Source of the DNA: Myxococcota bacterium
Lineage (GTDB): Bacteria; Myxococcota_A; UBA9160; UBA6930
Direction: 5' to 3'
NCBI GenBank assembly: GCA_028277885.1
Contig: JANQFK010000066.1
Span: 1 to 64,000, forward strand
DNA length: 64,000 bases
The notes beneath the pieces are model-generated. The model saw nothing but the letters and a program-made list of their open reading frames with translations. It ran no database searches and was not told the origin of the DNA. A program made the position numbers and the translations under genes. This document shows, piece after piece, positions 36,967-44,765 of this stretch (within the stretch, counting starts at the first letter, position 1; each line of letters starts with the position of its first letter).

Positions 36967-37777
36967 GGGGCGGCAGCACCAGGGCGACCTCGAAGCCGAG
37001 CCCACAGCGGGTGTCCGACTCGGAGACCTGGAAGGGCCCGGCGCAGCCCGGATCCTCGGGGTAGTCGACGAGGCCGTCGCCGTCGTTGTCGAGGCCGTCG
37101 GTGCACTCGAAGGCCTCGGAGGCGTCGTCGGGCGACTTGCAGCCGAAGTCCACGCCGTAGTCGACGGCGCCGTCGCCGTCGTTGTCGATGCCGTCGCTGC
37201 AGGCCGGCGGCGGGGGCGCGGCCACGTCGGAGCAGTGCAGGGCCTCGCCCTCGGCCTCGGAGAGGTCGCGCCCGAGGTTCGCGGTCCAGAAGTCCGACAC
37301 CAGGAACGGGTGGCCCGCGAGCATGCAGGAGGAGCGGCTCACGTGGCCGACGCCGATGTGGGTGGCGTCGGGCCGCATCAGGATCGCGTGGTGGCCCGAG
37401 GACGCCATCCAGCCGTCCACGATCTGGGCGGGGGTGCGCTGGCCGGCGCCGGCCACCTCGCCCGCGTAGGACGGATAGCCGGCCGAGAGCACCCGGCCCG
37501 CCGGGCTGGTGCCGTCGGAGCCCGTGTGGCTCAGGAAGCAGCCGGCCGCCATGTCCTCGCTGTGGCGGATGGCGGCGGCGCCCAGGCGCACGTCCAGGGC
37601 CAGCGGAGCCAGCCCCCGCGCCACGCGCTCCACGTTCACGAGGGCCACGACCTCGCGCTCCTCGGGCACCGGACAGGCGACGTCGAAGTCCTGGGCGGTG
37701 GCGCCCGGGGCGGCCAGGACGAGGGCTGCGGCCAGCCCGGCGATGGGGGCTCGGGGCCGTCGGAAGGGAATCGGCAT
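36893..37777 (-). CDS. Secreted CAP/SCP-domain protein with DGxDNDGDG calcium repeats and a C-terminal anchor-like tail
   Basis: From the ATG at 37777 this is 294 residues. A signal peptide (about 1-27) is followed by a CAP domain: VALVNVERVARGLAPL, AIRHSEDMAAGCFLSHTG, then GWMASSGHHAILMRPDATHIGVG, the usual His/Glu/His cluster. Two DGxDNDGDGxVDY calcium-loop repeats come next. The C-terminus reads CGLGFEVALVLPPLMSWRRRRARR, a Cys, a short hydrophobic stretch and an Arg cluster, like a prokaryotic C-terminal sorting signal. The last 74 nt overlap the 3-prime end of the oxygenase gene. A hairpin lies in the leader at 37795-37813. It likely acts at the cell surface. Confidence 0.82.
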   Translation of the reverse strand: MPIPFRRPRAPIAGLAAALVLAAPGATAQDFDVACPVPEEREVVALVNVERVARGLAPLALDVRLGAAAIRHSEDMAAGCFLSHTGSDGTSPAGRVLSAGYPSYAGEVAGAGQRTPAQIVDGWMASSGHHAILMRPDATHIGVGHVSRSSCMLAGHPFLVSDFWTANLGRDLSEAEGEALHCSDVAAPPPPACSDGIDNDGDGAVDYGVDFGCKSPDDASEAFECTDGLDNDGDGLVDYPEDPGCAGPFQVSESDTRCGLGFEVALVLPPLMSWRRRRARRPAPAAGSARTRRS

Positions 37778-37794
37778 CGGGGGTGCACCTCCGG

Positions 37795-37813
37795 CCCCAG
37801 GTTCGGCCTGGGG
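37795..37813 (-). other. Hairpin in the leader of the CAP-domain gene
   Basis: CCCCAGG and CCTGGGG arms enclose a 5-nt loop 18 nt upstream of the ATG. It could be a leader structure or part of the divergent promoter region. Confidence 0.4.
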
Positions 37814-37853
37814 CGGTTCCCCCTCTGTGACGGCGCGCACAGGCCCGGCCGGG

Positions 37854-37859
37854 TATGCT
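37854..37859 (+). promoter_or_regulatory. -10-like element TATGCT of the aminopeptidase gene
   Basis: TATGCT lies 37 nt before the GTG start at 37897. The ATG inside this hexamer (37855) is in frame and could be mistaken for the start. Confidence 0.4.
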
Positions 37860-37896
37860 CCCGCGCCCGGACGGCGTGGCAGGGGCGGGAGGACCG

Positions 37897-40575
37897 GTGG
37901 CGACGCGCAAGAAGACGCGCAAGAAGGGCCGTACCCAGGCGCCGGCGCGCAAGAGCCCGCGCCGGAAGCCGGCCCGGGCCTCGCGGGGGCGGGCGACGGG
38001 CAAGGGCCACCGCCTCGCGCCCGAGGTTCGGCCGACGCGGGTGGAGGTCCACGTCGAGGTGGACCCGGCCCGGGGGCCGGCCTTCAAGGGCGAGGTCGCC
38101 CACCACCTCGAGCTCGAGAGCCCGCGCCGCAGCGTGGAGCTTCACGCCGCGGACCTGCGGCTCTCCCGGGCGCGCGCCGAGGTGGACGGCAAGCGCTGGG
38201 CCGGCAAGCTGGTCTCGCACCCGGCTCGCGAGACCGTCGAGGTGCGCTTCGCGAAGCCGCTGCCCGCCGGCGCGGTGACGCTCCGCCTGGCCTTCGCGGG
38301 CCGCCTGCGCGACGACCTGCGCGGGCTCTACGCCGCCAGCTCCGGCAAGCGGCGCTACGCCTTCACCCAGCTCGAGGCCGCCGACGCGCGCCGCTTCTTC
38401 CCCTGCTTCGACGAGCCGGCCATGAAGGCGCGCTTCGCGCTCTCGGTCACCACCGCGTCGGGCCACACCGTGATCTCGAACTCGCCGGCCGCCAAGGTGG
38501 AGCCCCTCGGCGGCGGGCGGAAGAAGGTGAGCTTCGCCCCCACGCCGCCGCTCTCCACCTACCTGCTGGCCCTGGCGGTGGGCGAGCTCGAGGCCTCGGA
38601 GGCCACGCGCTGCGGCGACACCGAGATCCGCATCTGGCACGTCCCGGGCAAGGGGCACCTCACGGCCTTCGGGCTCGAGGCGGCGCGCGAGACCCTGGCG
38701 CGCCTCGAGGCCTGGTTCGCCCTGCCCTACCCCTACGAGAAGCTCGACCTCGTCGCGGTGCCGGACTTCGAGGCCGGCGCCATGGAGAACGCCGGCGCGG
38801 TCTTCTTCCGCGAGACCCTGCTGCTGGTCGACCCCGCGACCGTCACCCTCCAGGAGAAGAAGCGCGTCGCCGAGGTGATCTGCCACGAGCTGGCCCACAT
38901 GTGGTACGGCGACCTCGTCACCATGGCGTGGTGGAACGACCTGTGGCTGAACGAGGCCTTCGCGACCTGGATGGCGTTCCAGATCGTCGACGCCTGGCAG
39001 CCGGACTGGAAGATGTGGCACGACTTCCAGCACTACCGCGCCGCCGCCCTCGGCATGGACGCGCTGAGCAACACCCATCCCATCTACCTCGACGTGCGCA
39101 CGCCGAGCGAGGCCACGGAGAACTTCGACCTCATCACCTACGAGAAGGGCGCCTCGGTGGTGCGCATGATCGAGCGCTACCTCGGGGCCGGCCCGTTCCG
39201 CGCCGGGGTGCGCAAGTACATCCGGCGCCACCGCGAGGGCAACGCCGAGGCGGCGGACCTGTGGGCCGCCCTCGAGGAGGCGGCGGGCCAGGAGGTGGAG
39301 CCCGTGGTGCGCGCCTGGATCGAGCAGCCCGGCTTCCCGCTGCTGCACGTGAAGCGCACGGGGGCGGCGGACGCCGCCCGGCTGAGCTTCCGCCAGGAGC
39401 GCTTCCGGGTCGGGAAGAGCCGCGGCAGGCCGGGCGCCGCGCCCCAGCGCTGGCCGATCCCCTGGGTCGGGCGGGTCGCGACGGGCTCGGGGCGCCGCAC
39501 GAAGACCGTGCGCAAGCTCCTCACCCAGGCGCGACCCAGCCTCGACCTGGGCGGCGCCGCGCCGCGCTTCTTCTACGGAAACGCCGACGAAGGGGGGTTC
39601 TTCCGGCCGCTCCACGAGCCCGCGGAGCTGCGCGCGCTGTGCGACCACCTCGACGCGCTCTCGCCGGTGGAGCGCATGGGGCTGCTCGGCCACCAGTGGG
39701 CGATCGTGCGCGCCGGACGCGCCGACCTGGCGAGCTTCCTCGACCTCGCCATGGCGTGCGGCGACGAGGCGGACCCGGACGTGCTGCTGAGCCTGCGCGG
39801 CCCCCTGGCCTTCACGGACGACCGCATCGCGGCGGCGGCCGGCGAGGACGTGCGCGCGGAGCTTCGCGAGCGCATCACCGACACCTTCGGGCCGGGCTTC
39901 GAGAAGCTGGGCTTCGAGCCCGCGAAGGGCGAGAGCGACGAGAGCCGCATGCGCCGGGCGGCGCTGCTCGGGATCCTGGGCGAGGTCGCCGAGTCGCCGC
40001 CGGTGGTCGCCGAGGCGGCGCGGCGCGGCGGCGCCTACCTGAGGAACCGCTCGGTCCTGGATCCGAACCTCGCCGACGCCGTGGTGAGCCTGGCCGCCCG
40101 CGCGGGCGACGCCGCGCTCTTCGACCGGCTGCTGGCCGCCGCCGACAAGGCCCAGACCCCCCAGGAGCGCCGCCGCATGCTGCTCGCCCTGGGCGACTTC
40201 CAGCCTGGGGCCCTCGTGGACCGCGCGCTGCGCCTCGCCCTCACCGAGACGGTGGGGACCCAGGACGTCGCCATCCTGCTGACCCGCATGCTCCAGAACC
40301 CGGCCGCCCGGGAGCGCACCTGGGAGTTCATGAAGAGGCGCTGGGCCGCACTGCGCAAGCGCCTGCCGCCCATGCTGGTGACGCGGCCCATCGACGCCAC
40401 CCCGAACCTCGGCACCCGCGCCCACCGGCGCGACGTGGCGGCCTTCTTCCGCGCCCACCCCGTGCCGACGGGCGCCCGCGCGGTGAAGCAGGCCCTCGAG
40501 CGCTTCGACCTCGACCTCGGGATCGTGGAGCGCAGCACGCCACAGCTGAAGCGCTGGCTCGCGAAGTCGAGCTGA
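37897..40575 (+). CDS. M1-family (puromycin-sensitive/ERAP-like) aminopeptidase
   Basis: From a GTG with GGGAGG just upstream this is 892 residues. The M1 signatures are intact: GAMEN at 294-298 for substrate recognition, the zinc motif H330-E-L-A-H334 with the third ligand E353 in LWLNEAF, and a downstream ITYEKGASVVRMIE Tyr region. The C-terminal half is an ERAP1-like helical domain. The enzyme removes N-terminal residues from peptides in the cytoplasm (no signal peptide). The first 40 or so residues are unusually basic and low in complexity (TRKKTRKKGR, SPRRKPARAS), an extension ordinary M1 enzymes lack. Confidence 0.93.
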   Translation: MATRKKTRKKGRTQAPARKSPRRKPARASRGRATGKGHRLAPEVRPTRVEVHVEVDPARGPAFKGEVAHHLELESPRRSVELHAADLRLSRARAEVDGKRWAGKLVSHPARETVEVRFAKPLPAGAVTLRLAFAGRLRDDLRGLYAASSGKRRYAFTQLEAADARRFFPCFDEPAMKARFALSVTTASGHTVISNSPAAKVEPLGGGRKKVSFAPTPPLSTYLLALAVGELEASEATRCGDTEIRIWHVPGKGHLTAFGLEAARETLARLEAWFALPYPYEKLDLVAVPDFEAGAMENAGAVFFRETLLLVDPATVTLQEKKRVAEVICHELAHMWYGDLVTMAWWNDLWLNEAFATWMAFQIVDAWQPDWKMWHDFQHYRAAALGMDALSNTHPIYLDVRTPSEATENFDLITYEKGASVVRMIERYLGAGPFRAGVRKYIRRHREGNAEAADLWAALEEAAGQEVEPVVRAWIEQPGFPLLHVKRTGAADAARLSFRQERFRVGKSRGRPGAAPQRWPIPWVGRVATGSGRRTKTVRKLLTQARPSLDLGGAAPRFFYGNADEGGFFRPLHEPAELRALCDHLDALSPVERMGLLGHQWAIVRAGRADLASFLDLAMACGDEADPDVLLSLRGPLAFTDDRIAAAAGEDVRAELRERITDTFGPGFEKLGFEPAKGESDESRMRRAALLGILGEVAESPPVVAEAARRGGAYLRNRSVLDPNLADAVVSLAARAGDAALFDRLLAAADKAQTPQERRRMLLALGDFQPGALVDRALRLALTETVGTQDVAILLTRMLQNPAARERTWEFMKRRWAALRKRLPPMLVTRPIDATPNLGTRAHRRDVAAFFRAHPVPTGARAVKQALERFDLDLGIVERSTPQLKRWLAKSS

Positions 40576-40643
40576 GGGCCGGCCCGCCACAAGCCGTTGC
40601 GGCGCACCACTCACCCAGGGGGATCCGGCCCTTCGGGTGAGCC

Positions 40644-42104
40644 GTGCAGCGATTTCGAGCCGCTCTCGTCCGCGTCTGCCTCGCCGTGGCCTTCTTCGCG
40701 AGCCCGGCCGGCTCGATCCCCCTCGAGGTGTTCGCACCGGAGGGCACCCCGGCCCCGGGCGTCCCCGGCGACCGGCCCTTCTCCCAGGTCGAGTCGCTGG
40801 AGGGCATCCCGGGTGGGAAGGCGGTCTTCGTGGCGTCGGTGGAGGGGCTCGACTCGGAGTTCAACCGGGTCGTGTGGCTGCGCGGCGAGGACGGCAGCCT
40901 GCGCGAGCTGGCGCGCCGGCGAGACACCGCGCCGGGAAGGGACGACGCGTTCTTCTTCAACTTCGGCGAGTCGCGAGTCCGACCCGACGGCACCGTCCTG
41001 TTCCAGGCCGAGATCCGCGGCCTCGGCGTCGACGGCTCGGCGGAGGGAGTCTGGCGCGCGGACCCGGACGGCTCGCTCTCGCTCGTCGCGGAGGTGGGCG
41101 GCACGCTCCCGGGTCTGCCCGAGGACGCGACCATCGAGCGCCTGGACGTCTCCGCCGGCAACGGCGAGCTGTTCCTGAGCGCGAGGCTCACGGCCAACAC
41201 CCTCGACCGCAGCTGGTGGCGGGTCGACCCGTCGGGAGAGCTCGAGCCCCTGCTCCTCGGGGGCGTGCGGGCGAGCTACCTCGGGCCCGACGGTCGCGCC
41301 GTCTTCCAGTCGGGGCGCAGCCTGCTCGTCCGCGACCCGGACGGCACCCTGACCACGATCGGTGTGCGCGTGCCGCAGTCTGCCGACGTCGACGGGAGCC
41401 GGCGCGGCGACCTCGCCTTCGTGGCGGAGGGAGGCCCGCAATCGCAGCAGATCTGGTATGCGGCCCCCGGCGAGGAGCCGGGACCGCTGGTGGTGGACGG
41501 CCAGGCCGCGCCGGGCCTCGAGGGCTTCGAGTTCCGGCTGTTCTCGAACCTGTTCCGCACCAACCTGAGCGTGGACGAAGCGGGGCGCCTCGCCTTCACG
41601 GCGCTGGTGCGGGACCCCAGCGGAGCCGGCGCGGACCGGGGCGTGCTCTGGGTGCGGGAGCCGGACGGCGAGCTGCGGCCCTGGCTGCTGCCGGGCGCCG
41701 ACATCGGCGGGCTCGATGCGGAGCTCACGGTGCTCTCCACCTCGGAGTCGGTCCTGGACGAGCGGGGCGGGGTCATCCTGCGCGGCGAGATCCCCGGTGA
41801 GGACGGCGAGCCCTCGCCGGTGCTGGTGCTCGCGCGGGGCCCCGACTCGGCGCTGGTCCTGTACGGCGAGGGAGACGTCTTCGAGGTCGCGCCCGGGGAC
41901 CTCCGGAGCGTGGGGAGTGCGTTCTCGGTGTTCGTGGCCGCGGACGTGCGGGGTCGCATCGTGAGCCGGCTCCGCTTCGCGGACGGCAGCGAGGGGCTCG
42001 TCTTCGCCACGGTGCCGGAGCCCGCGACGGCGCTGATGCTCGCCGCGGGGCTCGCCGCGCTCTCGCGATGGCGAGCCCGGAGCCCTCGGCCCGCTAGCGG
42101 GTGA
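40644..42104 (+). CDS. PEP-CTERM protein with NxxGxxAF-like propeller repeats
   Basis: A 486-residue exported protein: a signal peptide (about 1-24), then a long run of blades each holding a pattern near D-xxGxxxF (ESRVRPDGTVLFQA, LDVSAGNGELFLSA, VDEAGRLAFTA, LDERGGVILRG). This matches the tandem-repeat families often found on PEP-CTERM proteins and is probably a beta-propeller. It ends with VPEPATALMLAAGLAALSRWRAR, the PEP-CTERM anchor. It is the second exosortase substrate in the window. The start is GTG at 40644. The stop overlaps the end of the convergent DUF5666 gene by 11 nt. Confidence 0.82.
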   Translation: MQRFRAALVRVCLAVAFFASPAGSIPLEVFAPEGTPAPGVPGDRPFSQVESLEGIPGGKAVFVASVEGLDSEFNRVVWLRGEDGSLRELARRRDTAPGRDDAFFFNFGESRVRPDGTVLFQAEIRGLGVDGSAEGVWRADPDGSLSLVAEVGGTLPGLPEDATIERLDVSAGNGELFLSARLTANTLDRSWWRVDPSGELEPLLLGGVRASYLGPDGRAVFQSGRSLLVRDPDGTLTTIGVRVPQSADVDGSRRGDLAFVAEGGPQSQQIWYAAPGEEPGPLVVDGQAAPGLEGFEFRLFSNLFRTNLSVDEAGRLAFTALVRDPSGAGADRGVLWVREPDGELRPWLLPGADIGGLDAELTVLSTSESVLDERGGVILRGEIPGEDGEPSPVLVLARGPDSALVLYGEGDVFEVAPGDLRSVGSAFSVFVAADVRGRIVSRLRFADGSEGLVFATVPEPATALMLAAGLAALSRWRARSPRPASG

Positions 42105-43131
42105 GCAGCCGGTCGCGGGTGGGGACCGGCGCGATCTCGCGGCCGACGTCGGGCTCGAGCAGCCGCTCCACCTCGCGCGGCGGCTCCGGCGCGGGCGCGA
42201 GCTCCGGCTCGGGCAGCTCGGGTGGCGTCACGGGCGCGGGCAGCAGCTCGCGCAGCAGGGCGTCGGGGTCGCGGCCGGGCACCAGCGGATCCGGCGGCGG
42301 CGGGGCCTCCAGGCGGAAGTGGTCGACGCGGAGCACGCCGGGCGCGCCGACGCGGCCGCTCAGCCAGACGCGGTCGCCCGGACCGCGGGCGGCCTCGGGG
42401 AGGTCCGGGGCGTCGAGGGGGAGTCCACCGACCCGGAAGCCCGTGCGCGGTGAGCCGGTCAGGTAGCCCTCCACGGAGAGGCGCTCCACCCGGGACGCGA
42501 GCACGCGGTCCACCAGGCGCAGCGCCGCGCGGGGCGCGGTGGCGTCGGGGCCCGCCGCGTCGATGCGCGAGGCCACCACGCCGCCGCTCGCGCCGCGCAG
42601 CCCCCAGACCTCGACCCGGTCGCCCACCGCGATGGGGTCGAGGCTCGCCGGGCCCTCGAGCACGATGGCGCCCCGCGCGAGGGCGACGCGGCGCCCGTCC
42701 ACCTCGAGCGTGCCGGCGGCGGCGGCGCGCGCCGTCACGCGACCGACCAGTGTGCTCTCCACCGCGATGGAGCGCGCCACCAGGCGCCCGTCTCGCGGAT
42801 CCGCCTCGATCCAGGCGACCTGCCCCACGCGCAGGTCCGCCGCGGAGGCGGGCGCGCCGTTGCGCGTGACGGGCACGTCGGCGTCGTAGGAGACGCGCAC
42901 GCCGTTCACCCAGACGCTGCCGAAGCCGGTGACGGTGCCGTAGATCCCGGTGCCACCGATTCCGTCGTCGTCGCCGCCGCCACCACGGCCGGTGCCGCCT
43001 ATCCCGTCGTCCTCGCCGCCGCCGGCCCGGGCCAGCCCGTGCGGGCCGGCCGCGCAGGCGGAGAGCGCCAGGGCGAGCAGCGCGCCCAGCAGGAGGCCCA
43101 ACCGACGCGCCGCGCGGAGACGCCTAGCCAT
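42094..43131 (-). CDS. DUF5666-containing lipoprotein
   Basis: From the ATG at 43131 this is 345 residues with a lipoprotein signal (GALLALALSAC, cysteine near 25). A Gly/Asp-rich linker with IGGTG repeats follows, then several small beta-barrel repeats of DUF5666 type: VTGFGSVWVNGVRVSY, LRVGQVAWIEADPRDG, then VGRVTARAAAAGTLEVDGRRV and IAVGDRVEVWG. The C-terminus is Pro/Glu-rich. Function is unknown. Start and upstream stop overlap by 8 nt (ATGGCTAG), so translation is coupled to the DUF6502 gene. These two families are commonly found side by side. Confidence 0.82.
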   Translation of the reverse strand: MARRLRAARRLGLLLGALLALALSACAAGPHGLARAGGGEDDGIGGTGRGGGGDDDGIGGTGIYGTVTGFGSVWVNGVRVSYDADVPVTRNGAPASAADLRVGQVAWIEADPRDGRLVARSIAVESTLVGRVTARAAAAGTLEVDGRRVALARGAIVLEGPASLDPIAVGDRVEVWGLRGASGGVVASRIDAAGPDATAPRAALRLVDRVLASRVERLSVEGYLTGSPRTGFRVGGLPLDAPDLPEAARGPGDRVWLSGRVGAPGVLRVDHFRLEAPPPPDPLVPGRDPDALLRELLPAPVTPPELPEPELAPAPEPPREVERLLEPDVGREIAPVPTRDRLLTR

Positions 43132-44005
43132 CGTCCCCGGCCTCCGGATCCGCGGGCGCACCGCGGTAGAAGTAGACGCCGAAGTTCATGCGCCGATCGC
43201 CCGTACCGCGCCGGGCGTCGCGCCGCTGGAGCGCTCGTGCGCGGCGGTTCAGGACGCGCAGCGCCGCCATGCCGTGCTCTTCGGCGAGCCCCTCGAGCTC
43301 CTCGACGGCCTCGGCGCTCAGGCCCTCGTAGTGGACGCTGCGCTCGAGCATCGGCGGCGCCTCGCCGGCCAGGTTCTCGGCGGCGGCGGCGGCGTGGTCG
43401 TGGAGGTTGCGGCCCAGGTAGTGGGCCTTCTCCTCGAAGCCCGCCCGGGGCACGAAGGCGTCCACGCGCAGGGCCACGCGGCCCTCGACGTCGAGCTCGA
43501 CCACGCCCAGGCGCAGCCACTCGTCGAGGACGGCCCGCGGCCGGATGTCGGTGCTGACCGAGGCCACCAGCGCCTCGAAGCTCGGCCCGCCCGCCGGGTC
43601 GCTGCGCGGCAGCGGCCGGGGCCGGCCCTCGGCGCCCCGGAGCTCCGAGTCCTCGAGCCAGCGCGCCACCAGCCGCGATCCCAGGGAGACGGCGGGGGGC
43701 ACCCCCGGCTCGGGCGCGGGCGCCTCGCGCAGCCGCTTCACGTCCTTGCGGTGCAGTCCCGTGCGCAGGCTCAGGCGGCTCGCCGTGGCGGTACCGCGCT
43801 CGGCCTCGATCTCGTGCTCGGCCATCTCGAGGTACACGCCCTTCAGCAGCTCCGAGAGCATGGGGTGGGAGACGCGGCTCGCGAGGGCGAGCCGGACCAG
43901 TGGGCGCAGCAGGCGGCGCAGCGCGCGCAGCAGGGCGGGCGGCGGGCCCGCCGGGCCGGCGCCGGCGCCGCTCGTGGCTGCGTCCTCGGCTCTTCGGGCT
44001 GCGAT
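43124..44005 (-). CDS. DUF6502-family protein with a likely ATC start
   Basis: The DUF6502 pattern is clear: LRRLLRPLVRLALASRVSHPMLSELLKGVYLEMAEHEI, then RTGLHRKDVKRLRE (an HTH-like segment), a central DIRPRAVLDEWLRLGVVE part, and a late LHDHAAAAAENLAGEAPP. The conserved N-terminal part lies upstream of the only in-frame ATG (43861), and no ATG, GTG or TTG covers it. An ATC codon at 44005 sits exactly 7 nt after GAGGAG (44013-44018) and would give 293 residues, a normal length. I therefore propose ATC as the start. If a canonical start is required, 43861 gives 245 residues. It is coupled to the DUF5666 gene downstream. Confidence 0.72.
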   Translation of the reverse strand: MAARRAEDAATSGAGAGPAGPPPALLRALRRLLRPLVRLALASRVSHPMLSELLKGVYLEMAEHEIEAERGTATASRLSLRTGLHRKDVKRLREAPAPEPGVPPAVSLGSRLVARWLEDSELRGAEGRPRPLPRSDPAGGPSFEALVASVSTDIRPRAVLDEWLRLGVVELDVEGRVALRVDAFVPRAGFEEKAHYLGRNLHDHAAAAAENLAGEAPPMLERSVHYEGLSAEAVEELEGLAEEHGMAALRVLNRRARALQRRDARRGTGDRRMNFGVYFYRGAPADPEAGDDG

Positions 44006-44081
44006 GTCCGCTCTCCTCGTGGTCCCGGCAGGAGCGGGGCGGGGCCGAGGTAGCGGTCCCGCCCCGCTCGCCGGCGCTCTT

Positions 44082-44588
44082 CTAGTAGGTCGCCACCAGC
44101 GGGAAGCGGATCCGCCCCGCGTCTCCGAGCTCGGGCTGGAGGACGGGCAGGTCCGTCAGGTCCGGGCCCAGGAACACCAGCGAGCCCGTCACGTTGCGGC
44201 CGCCGCTGCACTGCGCGTGGCCGATGAAGTCCTTGCCGCGGGAGAGGTCCGAGGCGAGCAGGTAGCGCAGCCCGCGCGCCGGCAGCTTCAGCCAGGCGCG
44301 GCCCACGCGGCGGCCCTCGTCGTCGAAGCCCACGCAGAACACCCGGTGGTCCTCGCGGCCCAGGTTGGTGAAGACGAGCGCCGTGTCGGCCACGTCCCGG
44401 TCCACGGGCCGCGGCCGCACCTCGGCCTGGAGCTCCCGGGCGTCCCGGCGGACCTCCACCCCCGGATCCACGTCCGCCGGAATCGCGACCGCGAAGTCCT
44501 GGGCGGAGGCGGCCAGGGCCGTGCCCAGCACGCAGCAGAGCGCAAAGAGAACCGACTTTCCAAGAGAATTCAGCTTGTACCCACGCAT
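44082..44588 (-). CDS. Small secreted protein of unknown function behind a double palindrome
   Basis: A 168-residue protein with a signal peptide (about 1-29, LAASAQDF). The mature part looks like a compact beta-sandwich: ELQAEVRPRPVDRDVADTALVFTNLG, then FCVGFDDEGRRVGRAWLKLPARGLRYLLASDL, and two cysteines in HAQCSGG and VFCVG. I do not recognise a family. GGAGTG lies before the ATG. Two identical-type palindromes (44630 and 44662) lie 40-90 nt upstream, making this gene the most tightly controlled-looking one in the window. Confidence 0.65.
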   Translation of the reverse strand: MRGYKLNSLGKSVLFALCCVLGTALAASAQDFAVAIPADVDPGVEVRRDARELQAEVRPRPVDRDVADTALVFTNLGREDHRVFCVGFDDEGRRVGRAWLKLPARGLRYLLASDLSRGKDFIGHAQCSGGRNVTGSLVFLGPDLTDLPVLQPELGDAGRIRFPLVATY

Positions 44589-44629
44589 GATCACTCCTTC
44601 TCGGCTCCCGACGGGGAGCCTACCTGTGA

Positions 44630-44646
44630 GTGGGAAAGTTTCCCAC
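44630..44646. promoter_or_regulatory. Operator-like palindrome GTGGGAAA-G-TTTCCCAC
   Basis: A perfect 17-bp inverted repeat with 8-bp arms, 42 nt from the small secreted gene's ATG. Confidence 0.6.
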
Positions 44647-44661
44647 ATCGTGACAGAAAAA

Positions 44662-44678
44662 GTGGGAATTTTTCCCAC
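44662..44678. promoter_or_regulatory. Operator-like palindrome GTGGGAA-TTT-TTCCCAC
   Basis: A perfect inverted repeat with 7-bp arms of the same sequence. Its centre is 32 bp from the first one, three helical turns, so two dimers would bind on the same face of the DNA. Confidence 0.6.
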
Positions 44679-44753
44679 GCATGGTGTCGGCTCTCATCGA
44701 GGCGGACGTCGGCAGGCTTCGTGAGGGGGGGCACAGGTTGGCGCCCGGGCGCG

Positions 44754-44759
44754 TATGCT
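44754..44759 (+). promoter_or_regulatory. -10-like element of a leaderless-type promoter
   Basis: TATGCT ends exactly 6 nt before the ATG at 44766. No ribosome-binding site is visible. Confidence 0.45.
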
Positions 44760-44765
44760 GGCGGC

